Source: Hyphomicrobium sp. 99 (GTDB lineage Bacteria; Pseudomonadota; Alphaproteobacteria; Rhizobiales; Hyphomicrobiaceae). Taken from it: a stretch of DNA of 64,000 nucleotides. The stretch's first letter is position 1; each line of letters begins with the position of its first letter. Below are positions 7,356 to 15,415 of the stretch, piece after piece. The position numbers and the translations under genes were made by a program. The stretch is from assembly GCF_000384335.2 (NCBI RefSeq), contig NZ_KQ031382.1, positions 620,001-684,000 of the forward strand. Direction: 5' to 3'. The notes beneath the pieces are model-generated. The model was not told the origin of the DNA and ran no database searches. It worked only from the letters and a program-made list of their open reading frames with translations.

Positions 7356-8534
7356 TTGCTCAGATCAGATTTCCAATCGGGAGAGCATCATGTCCACGTC
7401 CGGCGGTTCTCGGTCGTCTTCGACCGTCTCGAGGCTTCAATCTTGGGGGCCGACGCTGCGTGGCAAAGCTTGATCGCGAAGTTCGTCTTCATCGGAGCGC
7501 TGCATGTCATTGGCTGGTTCACGCTGATCGCCATCGTTGCTCCGCAACACTTGAGCGTCGGTAGCAAGGTCTTTGGCGTTGGCATCGGTGTGACCGCTTA
7601 TATGCTCGGCGTCCGACATGCTTTCGACGCTGACCACATCGCCGCGATCGACAACACTACGCGAAAGCTCATGCGTGACGGGGAACGTCCATTATCTGTC
7701 GGATTTTGGTTTTCTCTTGGTCACTCAAATGTCGTTTTAGCGCTGACTGTGCTTCTCGCCTCGGGAGTCCATGCGCTCGCGGGAGCGGTGTCAGATGAGG
7801 GATCTTCGCTCCACAACTTCGCTGGCCTGATTGGAACGATCGTCTCGGGCGGATTTCTTTACCTGATTGCGGCGCTTAATCTGGTTGTCCTGATCGACAT
7901 CTGGAAGGTGTTTCATCGCATGCGCAGCGGCCATTACGATGAGGCCGCGCTCGAGAAGCAGCTGGACAACCGCGGTGCGATAAACCGCCTTCTCCAACCT
8001 GTCGTCAGGTTCGTTACGAAGCCGTGGCAGATGTATTTCGTGGGATTGCTGTTCGGGCTGGGCTTCGATACGGCAAGCGAGATTGCGTTGCTCGTTTTGA
8101 CGAGCTCGAGCGTTAGCTCCGGTTTGCCTTGGTACGCGATCCTTTGTCTGCCGGTGCTCTTTGCCGCCGGCATGTCGCTCATGGACACCATCGACGGATC
8201 GTTCATGAACGTCGCCTACGGTTGGGCCTTCTCCAAGCCGGTGCGAAAAATATATTACAACCTCGTCATAACGGGACTTTCTGTCGCCGCCGCACTCATC
8301 ATCGGCACGATCGAGATTCTAGAGTTGCTCGGCGACAAGCTCGGCCTAAAGGGTGTATTCTGGGATTGGGTTTCGGAAATTGATCTCAACTGTGTCGGCT
8401 TCGTTATTGTTGGGCTCTTTGTTGCGATGTGGATTGTTGCGCTGGCGATCTGGAAATACGGCCGCATCGAAGAGAGATGGAACGTCGCTCTTGAAAGCTC
8501 GGCCGTGGAAGGCAAAACAATTGAAGCGCGGTAG
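7356..8534 (+). CDS. NiCoT-family nickel/cobalt permease
   Basis: An inner-membrane transporter for Ni2+ or Co2+ uptake (HoxN/NixA/NicT family). The signature RHAFDADHIAAIDN (His88, Asp91, His94) is intact, followed by TRKLM and GFWFSLGHSNVV. About eight membrane helices are evident, and two more conserved blocks (LGFDTASEIALL and AAGMSLMDTIDGSFM) follow. The length of about 390 residues is slightly long. The start is uncertain: TTG at 7356 gives about 40 extra residues, some probably untranslated, and no good ribosome site is obvious. The only ATG nearby (7390) is in another frame. With the P1B-5 ATPase at 9.9 kb it suggests nickel handling. No metal riboswitch was recognised upstream. Confidence 0.88.
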   Translation: MLRSDFQSGEHHVHVRRFSVVFDRLEASILGADAAWQSLIAKFVFIGALHVIGWFTLIAIVAPQHLSVGSKVFGVGIGVTAYMLGVRHAFDADHIAAIDNTTRKLMRDGERPLSVGFWFSLGHSNVVLALTVLLASGVHALAGAVSDEGSSLHNFAGLIGTIVSGGFLYLIAALNLVVLIDIWKVFHRMRSGHYDEAALEKQLDNRGAINRLLQPVVRFVTKPWQMYFVGLLFGLGFDTASEIALLVLTSSSVSSGLPWYAILCLPVLFAAGMSLMDTIDGSFMNVAYGWAFSKPVRKIYYNLVITGLSVAAALIIGTIEILELLGDKLGLKGVFWDWVSEIDLNCVGFVIVGLFVAMWIVALAIWKYGRIEERWNVALESSAVEGKTIEAR

Positions 8535-8828
8535 TAGTAAGTAGAAACTCCTCAGGCAAACACCATTCGACGTTTGCGTCGGGTTCTGTACCGTCGCTAA
8601 TCATAAAGGGGCAACGCATCCGGCTCGTTGGATTGGTCGATTGGCTCACCCTGCATGGCATCGGTGTTACGCCAATCAGGCAGCTGGGCCGCGATAGTCT
8701 CTGGCCTGGCGGCCGGAGAGACCGTCGTTATCCAAGCAATAGCGTGCGGTCCGGCGTAAGAGTTAGAGCAGGCTCAGCAAAGTGTTGGCTAATGGACTGC
8801 ACCGCGTGAGCATACTTGCCGTCGCGCG

Positions 8829-9572
8829 TTAAGGCGCTTGGTGCTTCTCCAAATAGGAGACAAGGTCTTCGATGACCTGGTCGGCGCCTTCTGGGGTCGC
8901 GTCGCCTCGGAAATATTTCTCCCAGGCGAGCAAGTGCATGGTGCCGTGGCCCGTAATGCCGCCGTCTCGAATGACGGCTTCGACCCGGGCTCGTGGGAAC
9001 ATCCCGCCATTGCGTTTTGCAATCTCGGTGAGGTCAGGAGCCGCTTTCTTCAGCGCGTCTGCAAACATGCCAGGGCCGGTGCCGATTCCATGGCATAAGG
9101 AGCAGTAGGCCATGTAGGTTGCTTCACCCGCACTTGCAGGATTAGCAGAACGATCGCCACCGTGCTCTAAATCGGCGGCTTGCTTTGCAATCCCCAATGC
9201 ATCATCCGTTGCGTCTCTCGCCTTGTCTAACACCTCTTCTGTCGCCCGCTTGGCATGCTCCAAAGCTTCGCTCGATACCTGCTTTGCTTTGTCGATCGAT
9301 GAACCGATGTGAGGCTTGGCTTTTTCTAGTGCTTCTTTCACGGCCCGCCGCGCCCTCTCGATCGCATCGACCGCAGCTTCCTTTGCGGAATCGATGGCCG
9401 ACTTCGTCGACTCCGCGGCATCGTCGATTGCCCGATCGACTTTAGCGCCAGATTCTTTCGCTGTGGGTTGGCCGTTGGAAGTTGCGCTCGGCGTGGGCGA
9501 AGCTTGCTCGGCATTTGCCGCGGCAGCGAACATAGCGGTGAATGCTATTCCCCAAAAAATTGGACGTTTCAT
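8829..9572 (-). CDS. Exported cytochrome c with long amphipathic helical repeat
   Basis: A periplasmic monoheme c-type cytochrome of 247 residues. A signal peptide (1-21, ending ANA) precedes a region at about 38-133 of regular Ala/Lys/Glu amphipathic repeats (AKxxxxxALExAKxA pattern), like LEA or apolipoprotein-type helices. The cytochrome domain follows with C157-S-L-C160-H161 and a likely Met ligand in GTMHLLAW. The cytochrome part resembles class I cytochromes used as electron carriers. The repeat may bind membranes or another protein; that is inference. It is preceded on the same strand by a P-type ATPase remnant and the metal operon but has its own spacing, so it is probably a separate unit. 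Confidence 0.8.
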   Translation of the reverse strand: MKRPIFWGIAFTAMFAAAANAEQASPTPSATSNGQPTAKESGAKVDRAIDDAAESTKSAIDSAKEAAVDAIERARRAVKEALEKAKPHIGSSIDKAKQVSSEALEHAKRATEEVLDKARDATDDALGIAKQAADLEHGGDRSANPASAGEATYMAYCSLCHGIGTGPGMFADALKKAAPDLTEIAKRNGGMFPRARVEAVIRDGGITGHGTMHLLAWEKYFRGDATPEGADQVIEDLVSYLEKHQAP

Positions 9573-9636
9573 GGAACCAGCCTCTTTGCTTTGATCAGCG
9601 CTTCGCCAACTTCATGGCGCGGCAATCGCCAACGTC

Positions 9637-9876
9637 TCATTGACGCACATCAATGACTTCAAACGGCTGCCGAATCGGTTTCCGGCATGCCGCAGTTCCA
9701 GGCCAGGACAACACCGAGGCGAGGACTCCGAACACCATCAGACCCGGAAAAAGACTCCAGATCATGAGAGCTTTGGAAAAAAGAGGCTCGTCCCGCCTGC
9801 GAGGCGGACGTCTCATCACATTGTCTTCCTCAACTTCGGCCTCGAAAACCAACGAACAGACAGGATCGATGACCAC
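9637..9876 (-). pseudogene. Remnant of a cation P-type ATPase C-terminus
   Basis: IDPVCSLVFEAEVEEDNVMRRPPR followed by LFSKALMIWSLFPGLMVFGVLA matches the end region of P2-type (Ca2+/Mg2+-like) cation ATPases, where the loop before the last membrane helices reads similarly. Only about 70 residues remain and the catalytic parts are absent. It lies directly after the intact heavy-metal ATPase, so a second ATPase gene was once here. The frame is still open, so deletion looks recent. Confidence 0.65.
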
Positions 9877-9906
9877 GAGCGGCAGAGCATGCGCCCTCGT
9901 CAGGCG

Positions 9907-12240
9907 CTAGCCCGCCGCTGCTTGCTCGTAGATGTCGTCCTCCTGCGCATTGTGCATACGGACTAGGGATTCTATTGATTCAATCACACGCTGAGCATCC
10001 CGGATCAGATATTTGTCGACCGCCTCGGTCTTTAGCCCGTTCGACAATCTCGAAAGCAACCGCGACAAATGAAGAATTTCGCGGTGCGCGCGACTCATCG
10101 CGACAAGCCCAGGAGCGTCATGGAGGATCTTGGCAATGCGCGGATAAACGTTGCTCTCATCGTCGCGTTCGTGTTCGACGATGTTCCGGGCAATCAGTTC
10201 GTTGGCCTCGATGATCAGCGGAACCGCGCAATCAGCAGATGCTTCGTCGAGCGCATCCGCAATTTCCCTCAGACGATCGAGGCACGCCTGAAGATCGGTG
10301 TGACCCTGCCGAAGAGCACGACTGGCAGCCGTCTGGAGTCGCTGCTGACCAAATCTCCATCCCGGAGTCAGCGCACGCAGTGCATTGAGTATGACCGCGA
10401 CATCGATTGCCTCCTGTGTAAGTGCGCCCTCCACCGGCGTTAAATATCCGAACGCCGCGGCGATCATCGCCACGCCCGACATGCCCATGCCCGCGGCGAT
10501 GCTCTGAATAGCGATGCGGCGCGTTCGTCGAGCAATCGCAACAGCATCGGAAACCCGATCAAGCTGATCAACGAGAATAACGACGTCAGCAGCCTCTGAG
10601 GACGCGCTGGCTCCACGAGCTCCCAACGCAATGCCGACATCGGCGGCCGCAAGAGCAGGCGCATCATTGATGCCATCGCCCACCATGATCGTCGGATGAA
10701 GCCGCTGTTCGACGACGACAGCCTCAACTTTGTCAGAAGGAACCCGTTCAGCAAGCACGGCATCAAGGTCTAGAGCTGCGGCAATCGTATCCGCCGACTC
10801 GGCGCGATCGCCGGTGACCATCATGATACGTTCGACGCCAGCGGCGCGCAGATTTTGCACAGCCCTAGGCGTCTCGCGCCGCAGTTCGTCAGCCAAGAGA
10901 ATGGCCCCGATTGTTGTGCCATCCACTGACACAAACACGCTCAGCGCGGATCGCCACGATGCCCGGCGAAGCGCGCGCACCGCCCAAGGTGGCGGCCGCC
11001 CCTGACCGTACACTAAGTCAAACGAACCCACGCGCACGTCGCGACCGTCGACCAAGCCCTGCAGGCCAGATCCCATCGTCTCTTTGACCTCGGCTGGCTG
11101 AGAAAGCAACAGGCCGCGCGCGCGCGCCGTCGTAACGATCGCCGCCGCGACGACGTGATGAGAGGCTTGTTCGAGAGAGCCTGCCAGCCGCAATATTTCG
11201 TCTGCCGACTGCTGCGGCGCAGTTTCGATCGCAACAAGTCTTGCGCCGCCAACGGTCAGTGTGCCGGTCTTGTCGAACATTACGGTATGAGTTCGCGCCA
11301 GAGCTTCGATCGCGGCGCCGCCTTTGACGAGGATGCCACGGCGAGCGGCTCGGGAGATACCGGCGATGAAGGCGACCGGCGCCGCCAGGATCAGTGGACA
11401 AGGGGTTGATGCCACGAGAACGGCTAGACCACGGATAGGATCACCCGACCACAGCCAGGCTGCCGTCGCCAACGCTAGCGTCACCGGCAGCAGCAGCAAT
11501 GCATAGCGATCCGCAAGCCGGATGAACGGTGTCTTCGCCGTCTGCGCAGCGGTTACGAGTTTGATGATGCCAGCGTACGTGCTTTCACTGGCGCTCGCTG
11601 TCGCGCGCATTTCAAACGTTTCACCCGCGTTAATAGTCCCGCTATGAACGGGATCGCCTTTCGGACGCGTCACGGGAATGGGCTCACCCGTCAACGCCGC
11701 CTCGTCGAGCGTTGCCGACGCGGCGAGGATGACGCCATCAATGGGAATGACTTCGCCTGCGCGCACCAATACGGTATCGCCGACGGCGACGTCTTCGATC
11801 GCGACGTCTTCCAACGAGTCTCCGCGGCGCCGGTGGGCGATGCGGGGCGCGCGGTCGGTCAGAGACTTGAGATCGCGTTCGGCGCGCGCGACGGCAAAGT
11901 CCTCCAGCAGATTGCCGCCCGCATACATCACCGCCACAACGACACCGGCAAGCGGCTGACCGAGCAGGAGCGCCGCCGACATTGAGACGAACGCAACGGC
12001 ATCGACACCCATACGGCCGGCCATGAGGTCGCGAACCATGGACACGAACAGCCCGATGACGACCGGCACCGTCCCGGCCGCCCAAAGCCATCTCGCGGGA
12101 ATGACATGGCCCGTCGCGTAAAGCAGGCCGCCGAATGCCAACCCGATCAGTGCGATTGCAATAAGTGCACGCCGCTGCAGTCGTTCGTTAAGGGCAATGG
12201 GCACAGTTAAGCCTCGTAAATCCGAAACAACTGTCGACAT
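9907..12240 (-). CDS. P1B-5-type Ni/Fe ATPase with C-terminal hemerythrin domain
   Basis: A membrane pump of 777 residues that uses ATP to export a transition metal. It has the TGEP loop (184-187), the phosphorylation site DKTGTL (Asp323), VTGDR and GDGINDAP. The membrane metal site is T279-P-C-P and the later helix carries QEAID (609-613), the pattern described for P1B-5 ATPases such as rhizobial Nia, which respond to Ni and Fe. There is no N-terminal heavy-metal-binding domain. After about residue 640 comes a hemerythrin-like HHE domain with His690-ExxDE, HREIxH (719-724) and HNAQEDDIYE (763-772), a diiron/O2-sensing fold typical of this subgroup. It ends the PepSY-b561-VIT operon, starting 4 bp after the VIT gene. 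The HP-type motif reads SHHV instead of SEHP. Confidence 0.88.
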   Translation of the reverse strand: MSTVVSDLRGLTVPIALNERLQRRALIAIALIGLAFGGLLYATGHVIPARWLWAAGTVPVVIGLFVSMVRDLMAGRMGVDAVAFVSMSAALLLGQPLAGVVVAVMYAGGNLLEDFAVARAERDLKSLTDRAPRIAHRRRGDSLEDVAIEDVAVGDTVLVRAGEVIPIDGVILAASATLDEAALTGEPIPVTRPKGDPVHSGTINAGETFEMRATASASESTYAGIIKLVTAAQTAKTPFIRLADRYALLLLPVTLALATAAWLWSGDPIRGLAVLVASTPCPLILAAPVAFIAGISRAARRGILVKGGAAIEALARTHTVMFDKTGTLTVGGARLVAIETAPQQSADEILRLAGSLEQASHHVVAAAIVTTARARGLLLSQPAEVKETMGSGLQGLVDGRDVRVGSFDLVYGQGRPPPWAVRALRRASWRSALSVFVSVDGTTIGAILLADELRRETPRAVQNLRAAGVERIMMVTGDRAESADTIAAALDLDAVLAERVPSDKVEAVVVEQRLHPTIMVGDGINDAPALAAADVGIALGARGASASSEAADVVILVDQLDRVSDAVAIARRTRRIAIQSIAAGMGMSGVAMIAAAFGYLTPVEGALTQEAIDVAVILNALRALTPGWRFGQQRLQTAASRALRQGHTDLQACLDRLREIADALDEASADCAVPLIIEANELIARNIVEHERDDESNVYPRIAKILHDAPGLVAMSRAHREILHLSRLLSRLSNGLKTEAVDKYLIRDAQRVIESIESLVRMHNAQEDDIYEQAAAG

Positions 12241-12244
12241 GCTC

Positions 12245-12946
12245 CTAAACGACCGTCCCGAAAAGCTTCCCGATCCCGGCCGTTAAAGCCATCGCCAGCG
12301 CTCCCCAGAACGTGACGCGGGCCGTCGCCTTCACGATATCCGCACCACCGGCCTTAGCGCCGACGGCCCCAAGGAGGGCGAGGAAACCTAGAGAGGCGAC
12401 AGAGACAATAGGCACGAGCTTGTCCGAGGGGGAAATCACAACCATCAACAACGGCATCGAAGCACCGACGGCAAACGTTGCCGCCGAGGTCAGCGCAGCT
12501 TGCACGGGACGCGCCGTGCTGATCTCAGAAATTCCAAGCTCGTCACGAGCGTGCGCTCCCAACGCGTCTTTGGCCATCAGCTGGTCGGCAACTTTCACGG
12601 CTAGTTCGTGCTCGACGCCGCGTTTGACATAGATTTGGGCCAGCTCCTCCCTCTCGAAGTCGATGTTATCGCTAAGCTCCTGGCGCTCGCGCGCGAGATC
12701 CGCTTGCTCGGTGTCCGACTGCGAACTTACTGAGACGTATTCTCCGGCCGCCATCGACATTGCGCCCGCAACCAGCCCCGCGACGCCGGCGACGAGAATA
12801 TCGCTGGGCTTGGCTGAAGCAGCCGCCACGCCGACGATGAGGCTCGCCGTCGAGACAATGCCGTCGTTGGCGCCGAGCACGGCGGCGCGCAGCCACCCGA
12901 TCCGATCGACCAGGTGGCTTTCGGGGTGGATGTGGAGTCTGCTCAT
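12245..12946 (-). CDS. VIT1/CCC1-family Fe/Mn transporter
   Basis: A 233-residue inner-membrane protein of the vacuolar iron transporter family. Markers: an N-terminal RIGWLRAAVLGANDGIVSTASLIVGVAAA helix, then GLVAGAMSMAAGEYVSVSSQSDTEQADLARERQEL with the Met/Glu metal site, and a cytoplasmic helical hairpin with many Glu residues (LSDNIDFEREELAQIYVKRG). Five membrane segments are seen. Bacterial relatives move Fe2+ or Mn2+. I chose the ATG giving MSRLHIHPESH, because the 16 upstream residues are charged and not typical of the family and a GAAAGAGA ribosome site precedes it. It is co-transcribed with the hemerythrin ATPase, pointing to iron or nickel balance. Confidence 0.87.
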   Translation of the reverse strand: MSRLHIHPESHLVDRIGWLRAAVLGANDGIVSTASLIVGVAAASAKPSDILVAGVAGLVAGAMSMAAGEYVSVSSQSDTEQADLARERQELSDNIDFEREELAQIYVKRGVEHELAVKVADQLMAKDALGAHARDELGISEISTARPVQAALTSAATFAVGASMPLLMVVISPSDKLVPIVSVASLGFLALLGAVGAKAGGADIVKATARVTFWGALAMALTAGIGKLFGTVV

Positions 12947-12990
12947 TTTTGGTCTCTTTCGTTTGTGCTCGTAGGAACCGTCAGAACGCA

Positions 12991-13554
12991 TCAAGGCGAG
13001 CGCTTTCGCCCCGTGATCATAGCCTTCACGAGATTCTCACCGTGCTCAAGGCTCGCCAGGATAACTCCAAGAACGTGCAACGCCACAAGACCAAGCGTGA
13101 TGTTGGCAAGGGCTTCGTGAACCTCCTCCATTGGCTTAGAACCCCAGAAGGCATCGGTTGTCATCAGGTATCCGGTGATCGACAGCCCGATGAGCATGAC
13201 GATCAGCAGCACGATCATTGCGCCGCCTGCGGGATTGTGGCCGACATATCTTGGCGCTTCCAGCCGCGTACTCTGTTTGAGATACTGGAAGATAGTGCTC
13301 GGCCCTTTCACGAAATCTGAAAAACGGGCGTGCCGAGACCCGATGAACCCCCAAAGGATTCTCAACCCGACAAGCGCCGCGATGGCGTATCCGGCCCACA
13401 AGTGCATCCACTCGATCTCATCCCCCGTCAGGAAGGCGATGGCAAATAGGAGGACGAGGCTCCAATGGAACACGCGGATGAAAGGATCCCAGACCTTCAC
13501 AGTGGCCGGCGGAGAAATACCGCCGGCCTCCCGCAGACTGTCAGAGTGACTCAT
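12991..13554 (-). CDS. Cytochrome b561-type membrane protein
   Basis: A 187-residue diheme b-type cytochrome with four membrane helices. The likely heme histidines are in VWDPFIRVFHWSLV, EWMHLWAGYAIA and VHEALANITLGLVALHVLGV. It resembles the cytochrome b subunits of Ni/Fe-hydrogenase-like and b561 families, which pass electrons between the quinone pool and periplasmic carriers. The start giving MSHSDSLREAG is preferred. It lies between the PepSY gene and the VIT gene, a pairing (PepSY plus cytochrome b561) that is common; it may reduce iron before transport, which is inference. Confidence 0.87.
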   Translation of the reverse strand: MSHSDSLREAGGISPPATVKVWDPFIRVFHWSLVLLFAIAFLTGDEIEWMHLWAGYAIAALVGLRILWGFIGSRHARFSDFVKGPSTIFQYLKQSTRLEAPRYVGHNPAGGAMIVLLIVMLIGLSITGYLMTTDAFWGSKPMEEVHEALANITLGLVALHVLGVILASLEHGENLVKAMITGRKRSP

Positions 13555-13559
13555 GTATC

Positions 13560-13856
13560 TCACCCATTGCTCTTCTGGTTCTTCCAGTTCGTGCCGACAG
13601 GATTGCCCGTTGCGGGATCGATGAAGAATTCGATGCGCGTACCCTGCTCCTTGTCGCGAGCGTAAACCTCAGCACATGTTCCCTTCATCTTGGACTTGGC
13701 AACCTCGTAGCCATGGTCTTTGACCAGTTTCTCAATTGCCTCGATGGTCATCCACTTCTCTTTGGGCTCGGTGGTGCACGATTTGCCATAGCTTTCCGCC
13801 ATAGCATTCGATGCTAAACCGACAAGCAGTGCGGTGGTGATAAGTACCGTTTTCAT
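13560..13856 (-). CDS. Periplasmic PepSY-domain protein
   Basis: A 98-residue exported protein with a signal peptide (MKTVLITTALLVGLASNAMA) and one PepSY domain: PKEKWMTIEAIEKLVKDHGYEV, then GTCAEVYARDKEQGTRIEFFIDPATGNPV. Two cysteines may form a disulfide. The ATG at 13856 is used because the upstream codons would disrupt the signal peptide. It is the first gene of the b561-VIT-ATPase operon and is a paralogue of the next upstream gene, with the same PKE(K/Q)W and DPATGN blocks. A shared direct repeat about 100 bp upstream suggests common control by a PhoP-like regulator. Confidence 0.87.
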   Translation of the reverse strand: MKTVLITTALLVGLASNAMAESYGKSCTTEPKEKWMTIEAIEKLVKDHGYEVAKSKMKGTCAEVYARDKEQGTRIEFFIDPATGNPVGTNWKNQKSNG

Positions 13857-13956
13857 TTTAGCTTCCTTCGTAAGTTGTTGGAATTGTTCAGCCAAACATC
13901 AGGCGCCAACGATCCGGATTTTGCAGCGTTCGCGATGATGGCGTCCTGATGCTTGG

Positions 13957-13973
13957 TGTCAGCGTCTCGTCAG
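13957..13973 (-). promoter_or_regulatory. Direct repeat, candidate response-regulator site A
   Basis: Read on the minus strand it is CTGACG-AGACG-CTGACA: two hexamers with an 11-bp period, the geometry bound by OmpR/PhoP-family regulators. It lies about 100 bp upstream of the PepSY start and matches site B at 14 of 17 positions. Confidence 0.5.
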
Positions 13974-13977
13974 GTGC

Positions 13978-14250
13978 CTAATCGTCAATCTCGACGACGT
14001 TCCCGGTCGCAGGATCGAGATGAAGCTCGGTCTCCTTGCCGTCCTTGCCCTTGACATCGGCTTCCGCGCAGCCGTCCTCGATTTCAATTTTTGAGACCGT
14101 GAACCCTTGTTCGGTGAGCTTGGTCTTGAGCTTCTCGGTAGACAGCCATTGCTCCTTTGGGGCACGTGTGCAGCCTTCGTCGTCCTTGGCGTAGGCGGCA
14201 GAGCCGACGGCCAGCGCTGGCAAGAGTGCTGCAAGAAATAGGGTGCGCAT
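13978..14250 (-). CDS. Periplasmic PepSY-domain protein
   Basis: A 90-residue exported protein: signal peptide (MRTLFLAALLPALAVGSAAYA), then a PepSY domain with APKEQWLSTEKLKTKLTEQGFTV, DGCAEADVKGKDGKETELHLDPATGNVVEI. It is similar to the following gene in length, cysteine placement and the closing DPATGN motif. PepSY domains are usually inhibitory or binding modules in the periplasm. The ATG at 14250 follows a GGAGAGAA-like ribosome site. It faces the PepSY-RR-HK operon across a 160-bp divergent region. Confidence 0.87.
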   Translation of the reverse strand: MRTLFLAALLPALAVGSAAYAKDDEGCTRAPKEQWLSTEKLKTKLTEQGFTVSKIEIEDGCAEADVKGKDGKETELHLDPATGNVVEIDD

Positions 14251-14329
14251 GGTTCTCTCCTCAGAGTTTTTGTGGCACCGGACAATTCGGCGCCATGAGT
14301 GCACTCTGCAGGAATTGAAGTGAGTTAAC

Positions 14330-14358
14330 GCTGACGGCTGATGTCAGCATCCCGTCAT
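14330..14358 (-). promoter_or_regulatory. Direct repeat, candidate response-regulator site B
   Basis: On the minus strand ATGACG-GGATG-CTGACA (14342-14358) repeats the pattern of site A, about 92 bp upstream of its PepSY gene. It overlaps an inverted repeat GCTGAC/GTCAGC (14330-14348). Its position between divergent operons would let one regulator control both the PepSY gene and its own operon. Confidence 0.5.
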
Positions 14359-14411
14359 CTTGCGGCTTATAACCTGCCCGGCCCTGGGATTTTTGCGCGA
14401 GATCAATACCG

Positions 14412-14750
14412 ATGACCCTGCATGCCATTAAAATTTTTATGGTTGTTCTCATGGTGCTCGGTGCGGCGACACGTGTGATGGGAGACGACGACCACGAGCG
14501 CGAGAGTGAGACCGACCGAAGCGAGCGCGAGACCGTGCGAGCAGCCGTCGAACGGGGTGAGCTGAAGCCGCTTTCCGTGGTGCTGCAGGCTGTGCAGTCG
14601 AAACTTCCAGGCGAGGTCGTCGGGATTGAGATAGAGCGCGAACAAGGAGTTTGGATATACGAGTTTCGTGTCGCTGGCGAGAAGGGCCGCCTGTTCGACG
14701 TCTATGTTGATGCTGCGACCGCTCAAATCCTCAAGACCAAGGAGAAATGA
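14412..14750 (+). CDS. PepSY-domain protein heading a two-component operon
   Basis: A 112-residue exported protein with an N-terminal hydrophobic signal (IKIFMVVLMVLGAATRVMG), an acidic/basic linker DDDHERESETDRSERET, then a PepSY domain (GELKPLSVVLQAVQSKLPGEVVGIEIEREQG, WIYEFRV, DVYVDAATAQIL). Its stop overlaps the start of the response-regulator gene (ATGA), so translation is coupled. Such small PepSY proteins often precede PhoP/PhoQ-like pairs and may modulate the sensor; this is inference. The acidic stretch could bind a cation. Confidence 0.87.
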   Translation: MTLHAIKIFMVVLMVLGAATRVMGDDDHERESETDRSERETVRAAVERGELKPLSVVLQAVQSKLPGEVVGIEIEREQGVWIYEFRVAGEKGRLFDVYVDAATAQILKTKEK

Positions 14751-15415
14751 TGCGGGTGCTGGTTGTTGAAGATGACGCTCGGATCGCAGCAGACGTGTGC
14801 AAGGCGCTGCGGGCTGCCGGTTACGTCACCGAGACGGCGTCCGATGGCGAGAATGCCTGGTTTCTCGGAGACACCGAGGATTACGATGCCGTCGTTCTTG
14901 ATCTCGGGCTTCCGCATATGGACGGCTTGACGGTACTCAAGAAATGGCGGGAGGCTAAACGTAACTTGCCAGTGATCGCGCTCACCGCTCGCGGGAGCTG
15001 GATGGAACGGGTCGAAGGCATCGATGCTGGAGCCGACGACTACTTGCCGAAGCCGTTTCGCATGGAGGAGCTCGTCGCGCGCTTGCGCGCTCTGGTCCGG
15101 CGGTCCGCGGGGCATGGGTCTCCGCTCCTCACTGTCGGCGACCTATCTCTTGATGAGCGGCAAATGCGGGTAAGCTTGGCAGGCGTTCCAGTTGATCTCG
15201 CACCGCTGGAATATCGAGCCATTGCCTACCTCATGCACAATCAGGGACGCGTGGTCTCGCAAGCAGAATTGAGCGAGCACATTCACGGGGCGGAAGATGC
15301 TTATGATTCGAATGCGATCGAAGCCCTGATCGCTCGTGTGAGGCGCAAGATTGACGGTGATGTGATCAAGACCCGGCGCGGCTTCGGCTACATCATCGCT
15401 GAGCCAGGTTCATGA
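14747..15415 (+). CDS. OmpR/PhoP-family response regulator
   Basis: A 222-residue DNA-binding regulator. Receiver domain 1-118 with the acidic pair EDD, phospho-acceptor Asp in VVLDLGLPHMDG and Lys in LPKPF. The winged-helix domain covers about 127-220, with PLEYRAIAYLMHNQGRVVSQAELSEHI and the IEALIARVRRKI recognition helix, ending TRRGFGYII. Its stop overlaps the kinase start. It is paralogous to the regulators at 36.2 kb and 60.3 kb. Likely targets are the 11-bp-period repeats beside the three PepSY genes. Confidence 0.93.
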   Translation: MMRVLVVEDDARIAADVCKALRAAGYVTETASDGENAWFLGDTEDYDAVVLDLGLPHMDGLTVLKKWREAKRNLPVIALTARGSWMERVEGIDAGADDYLPKPFRMEELVARLRALVRRSAGHGSPLLTVGDLSLDERQMRVSLAGVPVDLAPLEYRAIAYLMHNQGRVVSQAELSEHIHGAEDAYDSNAIEALIARVRRKIDGDVIKTRRGFGYIIAEPGS

